From Patescibacteria group bacterium (GTDB lineage: Bacteria > Patescibacteriota > UBA1384 > CAILIB01): a stretch of 9,563 bases of DNA. Made by a program: the position numbers and the translations under genes. Positions 1-6,714 of the stretch are shown here, piece by piece (position 1 is the first letter of the stretch; every line of letters starts with the position of its first letter). Location: positions 1 through 9,563 of the forward strand of contig JAGWZN010000020.1 in assembly GCA_018968785.1 (NCBI GenBank), given 5' to 3'. Under the pieces are notes generated by a model. That model was not told where the DNA came from. It ran no database searches and worked only from the letters and a program-made list of their open reading frames with translations.

Positions 1-530
1 TAATGCAGGAACGGCTGCTCGAGTTCTCCGACCGGTCCGTCAATATCCAAGGTAGCGTGCACATGCTCCAAACTAAAGCTACCCTTTCCCTGCCGGAATA
101 AGCGCGGCTGTTTTTCCGGGTACATCCCTCCGAATCGCATCCATTTTCCGAAATAAAAGTTCTTCCGACCCACTAAATACCCGTCGTACCGATCCGTCTC
201 AATCACGTCGCCAATCTCATCCCACAACTCCGGTGTCAGCCGCTCGTCGGCATCCAGATAAAAGATCCACGGCTGGGTGGCTTTATGAAAGGTCTTCATC
301 TTGTTAATATTGTACTTGAAGGTATTGGGAGCGGTCATCAGTACCACGCCCGGATACTTCTGCCGGTACCGCTCGACAATTTCCGCGGTTTTATCGGTAC
401 TTTCCGCGTTCAGCACCACCACTTCCGCCGCCCGATCCGCCACGCTGTCCAAGCAGCTGGCAATATGCGCTTCTTCGTTATAAGCGATAATACAGATCGA
501 TACCGGCAGTAAAGACGGACGGTCAGACAT
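1..530 (-). CDS. Family 2 glycosyltransferase, C-terminus cut by the window edge
   Basis: The reverse strand from an ATG at 530 reads open to the window edge, giving 176 residues of an incomplete protein. It has a GT-A (GT2) fold signature: an opening beta strand ending in IIAYNEE (residues 14-20), a nucleotide-binding segment VLNAESTDKT (39-48), and the metal-binding DxD-type motif YLDADERL (91-98). The later stretch with GRKNFYFGKWM and a PRLFRQGKG segment (142-150) resembles LPS-core WaaE/KdtX-like glycosyltransferases, which transfer a sugar from a nucleotide donor at the inner face of the membrane. Acceptor and donor are unknown. The usual Asp in the second strand is Asn41 here. A modest AAGG site lies about 6 nt before the ATG. 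It lies downstream of pilC in the same direction but is now separated from it by an insertion sequence, so it may have lost co-transcription. Confidence 0.88.
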   Translation of the reverse strand, partial: MSDRPSLLPVSICIIAYNEEAHIASCLDSVADRAAEVVVLNAESTDKTAEIVERYRQKYPGVVLMTAPNTFKYNINKMKTFHKATQPWIFYLDADERLTPELWDEIGDVIETDRYDGYLVGRKNFYFGKWMRFGGMYPEKQPRLFRQGKGSFSLEHVHATLDIDGPVGELEQPFLH

Positions 531-579
531 ATATACCTTACTCTACCAGATTACCTGCCCATCTAAAAGAGAACCCCCT

Positions 580-604
580 TAGCTCATAAATAATGTTACC
601 CAAG
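580..604 (+). repeat. Left terminal inverted repeat of the IS
   Basis: This 25-nt end begins TAGCTCA and ends TGTTACCCAAG. It matches the reverse complement of 1824-1849 at its first 7 and last 11 positions. It may also hold the -35 region of the transposase promoter. Confidence 0.85.
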
Positions 605-625
605 CCTGGCTTAATAGCTCATAAT
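596..625 (+). promoter_or_regulatory. Possible transposase promoter in the left IS end
   Basis: TTACCC (596-601) in the terminal repeat and CATAAT (620-625) in the subterminal repeat are 18 bp apart. They would start a transcript about 12 nt before the ATG at 645. The -10 matches consensus at 5 of 6 positions; the -35 is weak. Confidence 0.3.
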
Positions 626-638
626 ATGGTTACCGTGG
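615..638 (+). repeat. Subterminal direct copy of the left IS end
   Basis: TAGCTCATAA followed shortly by GGTTACC repeats the pattern of the left terminal repeat 35 bp further in, in the same orientation. I see no equivalent second copy at the right end, so the ends are asymmetric. Such subterminal repeats are typically extra transposase-binding sites; that role is inferred here. Confidence 0.6.
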
Positions 639-649
639 TTGCATATGAA
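621..649 (-). promoter_or_regulatory. Possible outward-facing promoter towards the glycosyltransferase
   Basis: On the minus strand TTCATA (649-644), a 17-bp spacer and TATTAT (626-621) make a reasonable sigma-70-type promoter: 4 of 6 and 5 of 6 consensus matches. It reads out of the IS left end towards the glycosyltransferase start at 530. A transcript would begin near 614. This is a motif match only. Confidence 0.33.
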
Positions 650-1832
650 TATGACAACCAAAAACCAATTGTTTGGCCGGTATCTATCCGAATACCTAAA
701 GGCAAGCGCGGAGCGCAAGAGTGAGATTTTAACTACGGTTTGCGAGGTAACCTGCCTGCACCGCAAGGCGGCGATTCGCAAATTCAGAAGGTTGCAGATG
801 AATGGCGGTAGACCAGGAAAGCGGGGCCGGAAAGTAGAGTACGGACCGGACGTAACGGTAGCTCTGCGGACCGTTTGGGAGGCGGCTAGCGAAGTATGCG
901 GCGAGCTGGTCCACCCGGTAATTGGTGAATATGTAGAGATACTGAAACGGGACGAGATGTGGTATCACAGTGAGGTCACCACCAAAAAGCTGATCTCCAT
1001 GAGTGAAGCCACCGTCAAGCGGCGGGTCTCTACCTTCACCCACTCCAAGTCGGCAAGAAAAGGCATTTCTGCCACCAGCCCTTCCAAGCTTAAGGAAATC
1101 ATTCCCATATTTACCGGTCCCTGGAAAGACAAGCCGCCTGGGTTTGGCCAGATCGATACGGTGGTCCACTGCGGGCCAAGTTTGGTGGGGGACCTGGTTT
1201 ACTCGGTCAATTACACCGATATCTGTACCATGTGGGTATCCTGCGCCGCCCAGTGGAACAAGGGTGAGAAAGCTACTACGGACAGCCTCAACCGGATCAG
1301 AGCTAAGGTGCCCTTTCCGATTCTTGGCATGCATCCGGACACCGGCAGCGAATTCATCAACTGGTTCCTAAAGAACTGGTGCGATAGTAACCATATTGAA
1401 CTGACCCGCTCGAGGTCCTATCACAAAAACGATAACGCTTATGTCGAGCAGAAGAACGGTCATGTTATCCGCCGGTTTTTAGGCTACGCCCGGCTGGACC
1501 GGCGAGAAGTAGTCGATTTGATGAACGAATTGTACAGTGTTCTGGAAACCTACTTAAACCATTTTGTGGCGTCCAGAAAACTAGAGGAGAAGGTTCGGGT
1601 TGGTTCCAAGTACCGGCGCAGATACGCTAAGGGAACTACCGCCTACCGGCGAGTGCTGGCGAGCCCGGAGATCTCCCAAGATATTAAATACCGGCTTACG
1701 GTGGAGCATGAAACTCTCAACCCCTTGCTCCTGCGGCGCCGAATTGCTACGCTTACCGAAGACTTATTTACCCTTAACCGACAACTGCGGGAGCCGATGA
1801 TTGCTGAGACGTTAGAACTAGCTCTTGGGTAA
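645..1832 (+). CDS. IS transposase, DDE integrase (rve) domain
   Basis: This 395-residue protein catalyses cut and rejoin of the surrounding insertion sequence. The N-terminal ~130 residues carry basic helical segments likely to form one or two helix-turn-helix DNA-binding domains (around HRKAAIRKFRRLQ, and again around SEATVKRRVS). The rve catalytic core follows, with Asp171 in QIDTVVH, Asp232 in HPDTGSEF and Glu268 in AYVEQKNG. The second Asp and the Glu are separated by 35 residues, the classic DD35E spacing. The C-terminal ~100 residues are basic. The ATG at 645 was chosen over an in-frame TTG at 639; an ATG at 651 is also possible. No clear Shine-Dalgarno site precedes any of them. The stop codon lies inside the right terminal repeat. 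No frameshift or internal stop is seen. Confidence 0.9.
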   Translation: MNMTTKNQLFGRYLSEYLKASAERKSEILTTVCEVTCLHRKAAIRKFRRLQMNGGRPGKRGRKVEYGPDVTVALRTVWEAASEVCGELVHPVIGEYVEILKRDEMWYHSEVTTKKLISMSEATVKRRVSTFTHSKSARKGISATSPSKLKEIIPIFTGPWKDKPPGFGQIDTVVHCGPSLVGDLVYSVNYTDICTMWVSCAAQWNKGEKATTDSLNRIRAKVPFPILGMHPDTGSEFINWFLKNWCDSNHIELTRSRSYHKNDNAYVEQKNGHVIRRFLGYARLDRREVVDLMNELYSVLETYLNHFVASRKLEEKVRVGSKYRRRYAKGTTAYRRVLASPEISQDIKYRLTVEHETLNPLLLRRRIATLTEDLFTLNRQLREPMIAETLELALG

Positions 1833-1849
1833 CACTTTATTTTGAGCTA
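1824..1849 (-). repeat. Right terminal inverted repeat of the IS
   Basis: Its reverse complement begins TAGCTCA and ends GTGTTACCCAAG, mirroring 580-604 with one extra base and a few central differences. It contains the transposase stop codon (1830-1832) and ends 11 bp from the pilC stop. Confidence 0.85.
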
Positions 1850-1860
1850 TTGCGGCCCCT

Positions 1861-3063
1861 TCAGGCGGCGTTGGTCAGAGAGAGAATCGGCTGCATCACC
1901 GAAAGCAGCACAAAACCGACTGCCGCCCCCATAACGATCATAATGAGCGGCTCCAAAATAGTCGAAAGGTTCTTGGCCATCGTATCAACCTCTTTTTCAA
2001 AGAAATTCCCCAATACATTAAAGATACCGGCCAGATCGCCGGACTGCTCGCCGACGCTAACCAGCTGGCCGATCATCGCCGGAAAGTACTTGCTTTTGCG
2101 GATAGCGGTCGATACTTTAATCCCGTTTTCCACGTCGGCCGCTATCTTTTCCAGCTCGGCCGCGTAAACCGTACTGCCAATCACCCCTTCCAGAATCTTA
2201 AATATCTCCAACACCGGAATCCCCGCTTCCGCCAGGGACGCGAAGCTTTGGGTGAACCGGGCCATGTAGGACTTGCCGACAAACGAACCGAGCACCGGCA
2301 CCTTCAGTTTAATCAAATCCCAGGAGTAGAGGCCGGACTTGGTTTTCAACATCAAATTAAACCCGATAATCAAACCGACCAGACCGCCAATCAGCCAGTA
2401 CCAATCATGAATAAAGAGATTAGAAATCCCGATGAGAATTTGAGTGCTCAGCGGCAGGGAGATATTGGACTGCTCGAACAGGCCCATCAGCTTCGGTAGG
2501 ATAAAAGTAATCACCATGATAATAACGCCCACCAGCAAAGTCGAGACGATAGCCGGATACATCAGCGCGCCCCGCACCTTCCCTTTCAGCTCGTATTCTT
2601 TCTGCTGTTGCTCGGTCAGTTTATTGAGAATACCGGCGATATTACCGGTCCGTTCCGCTGATGCCACCATCTGGCAGTAAATAGTCGAAAACACCTTCGG
2701 ATGTTTGGCGAGCGCCTGGGAAAACGCCATGCCGCCTTCCAGGTCGCTCACCATCTCGGAGAGAATCTTAGCCAAGACTTTGTTGCTGGTTTCTTCCCGA
2801 AGCCCCTTGAGCGCCTGCACCAAAGTAATGCCGGCCTTCAGCATCACCGATAGCTGTTCGGTAAAAACGATCCGTTCCTTCAGAGAGAGATGCCCGCCAA
2901 AAGAAAACTGGGACTTACTCTTTTCTTTCAACTCTTTCACTTCCAAAGCGATACCGTCCAGTTTATGTACTTTCTGGATCGCCTCCGCCTGGGTGGCCGC
3001 CTGCAACGTCCCCCGCTCAATCTGGCCTTTGGATAGATGAATTTTATAGCTGTAAGTTGGCAT
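1861..3063 (-). CDS. pilC: Type IV pilus / type II secretion inner-membrane platform protein PilC (GspF family)
   Basis: PilC/GspF is the polytopic inner-membrane platform that couples the cytoplasmic ATPase to pilin assembly. The 400-residue protein has the normal family length. After an N-terminal PTYSYK opening there are two related T2SF domains (about 62-190 and 265-392). Each carries the conserved helical pattern, with ASAERTGNI (134-142) in the first and VSVGEQSGDL (335-344) in the second. Membrane segments lie near 167-190, 221-238 and 372-392. It starts 9 bp after the pilB stop, with only a weak AAGAG site inside the pilB end, so translation is probably coupled to pilB. It ends with TGA 11 bp before the insertion sequence, which does not damage it. 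Symbol by family; whether it serves a pilus or a pseudopilus is not decided here. Confidence 0.93.
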   Translation of the reverse strand: MPTYSYKIHLSKGQIERGTLQAATQAEAIQKVHKLDGIALEVKELKEKSKSQFSFGGHLSLKERIVFTEQLSVMLKAGITLVQALKGLREETSNKVLAKILSEMVSDLEGGMAFSQALAKHPKVFSTIYCQMVASAERTGNIAGILNKLTEQQQKEYELKGKVRGALMYPAIVSTLLVGVIIMVITFILPKLMGLFEQSNISLPLSTQILIGISNLFIHDWYWLIGGLVGLIIGFNLMLKTKSGLYSWDLIKLKVPVLGSFVGKSYMARFTQSFASLAEAGIPVLEIFKILEGVIGSTVYAAELEKIAADVENGIKVSTAIRKSKYFPAMIGQLVSVGEQSGDLAGIFNVLGNFFEKEVDTMAKNLSTILEPLIMIVMGAAVGFVLLSVMQPILSLTNAA

Positions 3064-3072
3064 AGAACCGTG

Positions 3073-5154
3073 CTACTCTTTTGTGACTCGCCACACTTCG
3101 GACAAGCTGGTCTGTCCGCGCAGCGCCTTTATAATACCGTCCTGCACCATCGTGACCATTCCTTCCTTAATTGCCTGCATGGTGATCGTATCTCCGGATG
3201 ATCGCTTCAGAATCAGCTCCCGGATCGGCTCGGAGACATCCAACACCTCAAACACGCCCAGCCGACCGCGATACCCTTTGCCGCCACAGGCGTCGCATCC
3301 CTTCCCTTCATAAAACTGTAACTTTTTCCCAGCGAACTCTTCGCGCGTTTTGGCCGGCATTTTTTTCAACTCCGCTTCCACCTCTTCTATTTCCGGTTTG
3401 GTCGGCTCTACTTTCATTTTACAGTCCGGACAGACAATGCGGGCCAACCGTTGGGCAATCACCGTGTGAATGGAAGTGGTAATCAGGAATGGTTCGATAT
3501 TCATATCAATCAGGCGGGGGAAGGCGCCGGCGGCGTCATTCGTATGAAGCGTGGAAAGAACCACATGGCCGGTCAGGGCGGCATGGATGGCCATGTCGGC
3601 CGTTTCCTGATCGCGGATCTCGCCGAGCATCACGATATCCGGGTCTTGCCGGACCACCGCCCGCAGACCGGTCGCGAAGGTGTAGCCAATCTCAGTGTGC
3701 ACCTGGCTCTGATTAATACTCTCGATCCGGTACTCCACCGGATCCTCCAACGTCAGAATATTCACCGTGTCTTTCATCAGCTTGCCAAGCACGGCGTACA
3801 GGGAAGTGGTTTTGCCGGAACCGGTCGGGCCGGTCACCAGGATCATGCCGTGACTACGCTCCATATTTTTGGTCAACACCTGCAAGCCGTGATCGGAGAG
3901 CCCGACATTTTCCAGAGAGATAATACCGACCGATTTATCCAAAATCCGCATCACCACCTTTTCACCGAACACTACCGGAATAGTAGAAAGCCGGAAGTCC
4001 ACCTGGCGATGGTCAATAATCAGGTTGAACCGACCGTCTTGCGGCAGCCGCTGTTCATCAATTTTTAAATTAGCCAGGATTTTCAGCCTCGATATCACCG
4101 CCGACTGGATCTCTTTCGGCAGTTCAACCCGCGACTGCAGGATACCGTCGATCCGGAACCGCACCATCACCTTTCCCTCATACGGCTCAATGTGCACATC
4201 GGAAGCATGCTCTTTTACCGCCCGCTTGAGCAGGGAGAAAACAATTTTGGCAGTCGGCGCGTTTTTATTGGTCTGATCCTGAATATCTTCTTGGCTAGCC
4301 GCCTCCAGCTCCTGTTTGGAAATACCCAGGTTGGAGTGGTCAATTACTTCCTGAAGCTCCGCCTGCAGACCGGTATACTGGTCAAGCACCGCGCTCAGAT
4401 CGTCGCGCGTAGTCAGTACCGGCTTAATCGACAGACCGGTCTCCTTGCGGACAATTTCCAGCGCGTCGAAGTCCTCCGGATCCACCATCGCTACCGTCAG
4501 CACGCCTTCCGCCAGATCAATCGGTACCACGTTGTACTGCTTGGCAATATGCTGCGGCACCAGGCTCAGGATATCTTTCTCGACTTTCACCCGCGAGATA
4601 TCCACAAATTCAATGGTGGATGCCCGGCCAAGCGGCTTATCTTCCTTCTTATTCTCTTCTTTTTCCTCCTGTTTTTCCTCTTGCTTTTCCTCTTTTTCTT
4701 CGCTTGATGACGCTTCTTCGTCATCCGGCAAATCCGGCAGATCGGGCAGCTCTTTCTCCGTTTCCGGCTTCTCCTCTTCGCTTTCTTCGTCATCATCCGG
4801 ATCGTTCGCAAACAGTTCCGGACGTTTCTTGATCTGATCGGCCACAAAGGAAACCAGCTGGTCGTCCGGATCGAACTCCGGTTCAATCGTCGGCAAGGTA
4901 ATCTTGGTATGTCCGCTCCCCGGCGGATCCTCTACGGATCGGGCCGGATATTTAACCGTATAAAACTTGCCAAGGCCTTCAATATCAACCGCCTCGCCTA
5001 CGCTAATTTCCCGGGCAATATTTTGGAAGACAGCCTGAACCAGCTGAGCGGCTTGACTCCCACTCAGTTCCGCGGCTTTGGCGATCGCTTGGTATACCTC
5101 TTCCTGAGTCATGAAATGGGGAGAAGGAAGTAATAGGAAAGGAGAAGAGAGCAT
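3073..5154 (-). CDS. pilB: PilB/GspE-family assembly ATPase with an N-terminal HU-like domain and acidic linker
   Basis: PilB hydrolyses ATP to drive pilin assembly through PilC. From the ATG at 5154 it is 693 residues. Residues 15-105 resemble HU/IHF, from MTQEEVYQAI to a VDIEGLGKF strand and an arm-like segment. Residues 117-173 are a Glu/Asp/Lys-rich linker. About 181-275 is a T2SSE N-terminal domain and 295-693 the ATPase. In the ATPase I see Walker A GPTGSGKT (442-449), Asp box LEDPVE (469-474), Walker B IVMLGEIRD (507-515), His box STLHTND (534-540), and a zinc-binding pair CPDC (575-578) with CDAC (620-623). Family homology starts at the second Met (5112). However, AGGAGG lies only upstream of 5154 (13-nt spacing), and an AAGGG is even closer. 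The 5112 start has no Shine-Dalgarno site. The HU-like domain is not usual for PilB. Confidence 0.93.
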   Translation of the reverse strand: MLSSPFLLLPSPHFMTQEEVYQAIAKAAELSGSQAAQLVQAVFQNIAREISVGEAVDIEGLGKFYTVKYPARSVEDPPGSGHTKITLPTIEPEFDPDDQLVSFVADQIKKRPELFANDPDDDEESEEEKPETEKELPDLPDLPDDEEASSSEEKEEKQEEKQEEKEENKKEDKPLGRASTIEFVDISRVKVEKDILSLVPQHIAKQYNVVPIDLAEGVLTVAMVDPEDFDALEIVRKETGLSIKPVLTTRDDLSAVLDQYTGLQAELQEVIDHSNLGISKQELEAASQEDIQDQTNKNAPTAKIVFSLLKRAVKEHASDVHIEPYEGKVMVRFRIDGILQSRVELPKEIQSAVISRLKILANLKIDEQRLPQDGRFNLIIDHRQVDFRLSTIPVVFGEKVVMRILDKSVGIISLENVGLSDHGLQVLTKNMERSHGMILVTGPTGSGKTTSLYAVLGKLMKDTVNILTLEDPVEYRIESINQSQVHTEIGYTFATGLRAVVRQDPDIVMLGEIRDQETADMAIHAALTGHVVLSTLHTNDAAGAFPRLIDMNIEPFLITTSIHTVIAQRLARIVCPDCKMKVEPTKPEIEEVEAELKKMPAKTREEFAGKKLQFYEGKGCDACGGKGYRGRLGVFEVLDVSEPIRELILKRSSGDTITMQAIKEGMVTMVQDGIIKALRGQTSLSEVWRVTKE

Positions 5155-5176
5155 CGCCCTTTTACTTCCTCCTTTC
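5126..5176 (-). promoter_or_regulatory. Strong pilB Shine-Dalgarno with a complementary tract in the first codons
   Basis: On the minus strand GAAAGGAG and GGAAGTAA (5176-5162, sharing one base) make up the Shine-Dalgarno region. They are complementary to CTCCTTTC (5144-5137) and TTACTTCC (5133-5126) in the first ten codons after the ATG at 5154. A local hairpin could hide the ribosome site and start codon. The two pairings are in conflicting order, so probably only one forms at a time. Confidence 0.35.
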
Positions 5177-5184
5177 TTCTTTAT

Positions 5185-5193
5185 ATTCTATCA
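5185..5193 (-). promoter_or_regulatory. Candidate extended -10 promoter for pilB-pilC
   Basis: On the minus strand this reads TGATAGAAT, an extended -10 (TGn + TAGAAT). A start near 5178 would leave a leader of about 24 nt that includes the AGGAGG site. No good -35 is seen 17 bp upstream, as expected for an extended -10 promoter. Confidence 0.4.
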
Positions 5194-5223
5194 CATTCCA
5201 TAGGCAGGTTTTAAAATATCGGC

Positions 5224-5229
5224 TATATT
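5224..5229 (+). promoter_or_regulatory. Candidate -10 box of a leaderless dnaX transcript
   Basis: TATATT ends 6 nt before the dnaX ATG at 5236, so transcription would be expected to begin at or next to the start codon. There is no Shine-Dalgarno-like sequence before this ATG, and no clear -35 is visible. Confidence 0.35.
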
Positions 5230-5235
5230 AGAACT

Positions 5236-6714
5236 ATGACTCTCTACCGCAAATACCGACCTCAACAGTTTAAGGACCTGCTTGGTCAGGAAGCGGTTAG
5301 CACCACTTTGCAACAGGCGATCATCCGGCAGCGACTCGGACACGCCTATCTTTTTAGCGGTCCCCGCGGGACCGGCAAGACAAGCGCCGCCCGCATCTTC
5401 GCTCGCGCGGCGGTCTGCCAAGATCCGAAAGTAAAAACAACGACCGTCGACGCTTGCGGTAAATGTGAATCCTGTACGTTGCTTTCTCAGAACCAAACCA
5501 CCGATCTTCTGGAGATCGATGCCGCTTCCAACCGGGGTGTTGAAGATATTCGAGAGCTGCGATCGCAGACCGGCTACCGTCCGATGCAACTTAGTAAAAA
5601 GATATATATCATCGATTAAGTGCATATGTTGACCGTCGAGGCGTTCAACGCTCTGCTCAAAACTTTGGAAGAACCGCCGGAATATTGCCTCTTCATCCTC
5701 GCCACTACCGAGCTGTATAAAGTACCGCTCACCATCCGTTCCCGCTGCCAGTTACTACGGTTCGACCGAGGTAGTACCGCCGCGCTGGAAAAAGCCCTCA
5801 AAATCGCCGCCGCGGGAGAAGGGTTGGAGGTAGATGACACGGTATACACCTTGATTGCCGAGCATGCCGAGGGTGGCTTTCGGGACGCTCTTTCGCTACT
5901 CGAAAGCCTCAGCACCCGTCACACCCATCTCACTCGCGCGCTCGCGGAAGAAGGGCTTGGCATCTTACCGGAGTTGCAGGCGCGGGAGCTGCTGGAAGCT
6001 TGTCTGACCGGCGATACCGCTCAACTCCTTCCTCTGCTGGCCCAGCAGAAGGGACAGCTCCCCGGCTCATTGGACGCGATACTATCTCAACTGATCCGGC
6101 AGGTCCAGGAGCGTCTTTATCATTCGAAGATAAAAAACACCGAGCATTTGGCTTATGCCCTCCAGCAGTTTTTGGAAGCGTATATTTTGCTCCGCAGCAC
6201 TCCGGTCGCCAGTCTGCCGCTCGAACTGGCCTGTCTTTCGATCTGCCAATATGTCGCTCCCCCCGGCCATACCGATATACATCGACCGTCGCAACTTAAT
6301 AAGAGCCCGGAGGTTCACGGTATCGCTCTGGATGTCACCGTCTCCCCGACCCCGCCGAAAGAGCGTGAACCGGTCGTGGAACTGCGACAAGACGCGGTAA
6401 AGGATCCGCGCCAGGCTTGGAAGCTGATGATCGAGCAAATCTGTCGGGAAAATCTGGTCTTAGGCCAAACCCTGAAACAAACCGTTTTTCATAAAGCCGA
6501 AGGCCAAACCATCACTATCCACGTCCGTTATCAGTTCCATGCCGACAAATTAAACGAGAAAAGAAACCGTAACTATGTCCTCCAGCTGCTCCACGATCTG
6601 ACCGGCCGTGACTGGTCCGTCGAATACGAAGTATCCACCTCCGTTCCTAAACCAAAGGTCCGAAAAGAGATCACAGTCGGTGAAGCGGATGCCGTGGCCG
6701 TTTTTGGAAATTAA
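5236..6714 (+). CDS. dnaX: DNA polymerase III subunit gamma/tau (DnaX), interrupted by an in-frame TAA
   Basis: DnaX is the ATPase core of the sliding-clamp loader of the replicative polymerase. The frame gives 127 residues, a TAA at 5617-5619, then 364 more residues in the same frame. The opening MTLYRKYRPQQFKDLLGQE is typical and fixes the start. Further motifs are Walker A GPRGTGKTS (42-50), zinc-finger cysteines 61, 74, 77 and 80, and EIDAASNRGV (93-102). The Walker B region reads IYIID-stop-VHML. After the stop come NALLKTLEEPPE, ILATTE, the IRSRCQ segment and an EGGFRDALSLLE helix, all normal AAA+/DnaX features, then a variable C-terminal tail. The stop replaces the conserved Glu of DEVHML and needs only one base change (GAA to TAA). 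No other lesion is visible, so this is a very recent mutation, a sequence error, or an unusual readthrough or split gene. It leads the ferredoxin-nfo cluster. Confidence 0.9.
5617..5619 (+). other. In-frame ochre codon at the Walker B glutamate of dnaX
   Basis: TAA sits between codons for Ile-Ile-Asp and Val-His-Met-Leu, at position 128 of the uninterrupted frame, where DnaX proteins have Glu. A GTG follows immediately (5620) and an ATG at 5626. These could restart translation, but only a weak purine-rich stretch lies upstream. Confidence 0.95.

Larger units (their letters stand above)
580..1849 (+). mobile_element. Complete insertion sequence with terminal inverted repeats and one rve-type transposase
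   Basis: Two imperfect inverted repeats bracket a single transposase gene. Read inward, both ends begin TAGCTCA and finish TGTTACCCAAG, with small differences in the A/T-rich middle. The transposase stop codon lies inside the right repeat. The element sits in the gap between pilC (11 bp away) and the glycosyltransferase start (49 bp away), transcribed opposite to both. I found no convincing target-site duplication: the flanks end in CCCCT on the left and begin TTGCG on the right. The ISfinder family cannot be fixed by eye; the catalytic domain is of the retroviral-integrase (IS3/IS481-like) type. The open reading frame and both ends look intact, so it may be active. Confidence 0.85.

Noticed and set aside
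729..1334. Long open frame on the minus strand inside the transposase gene
   Set aside because: It has no recognisable motif and lies entirely antisense to a well-supported DDE transposase; it is a shadow frame.
573..1861. CCCCT/CCCCTT on both sides of the IS as a target-site duplication
   Set aside because: The right-hand copy is not next to the inverted repeat but several bases away, so it does not fit a duplication directly flanking the ends.
3451..4068. Long plus-strand open frame inside pilB
   Set aside because: It is antisense to the pilB ATPase core with its full Walker and His motifs, and has no domain of its own.
5617..5619. Reassignment of TAA to an amino acid in this organism
   Set aside because: TAA ends the transposase, ferredoxin, nfo and membrane-protein genes at sensible positions, so a general recoding of TAA is not supported.
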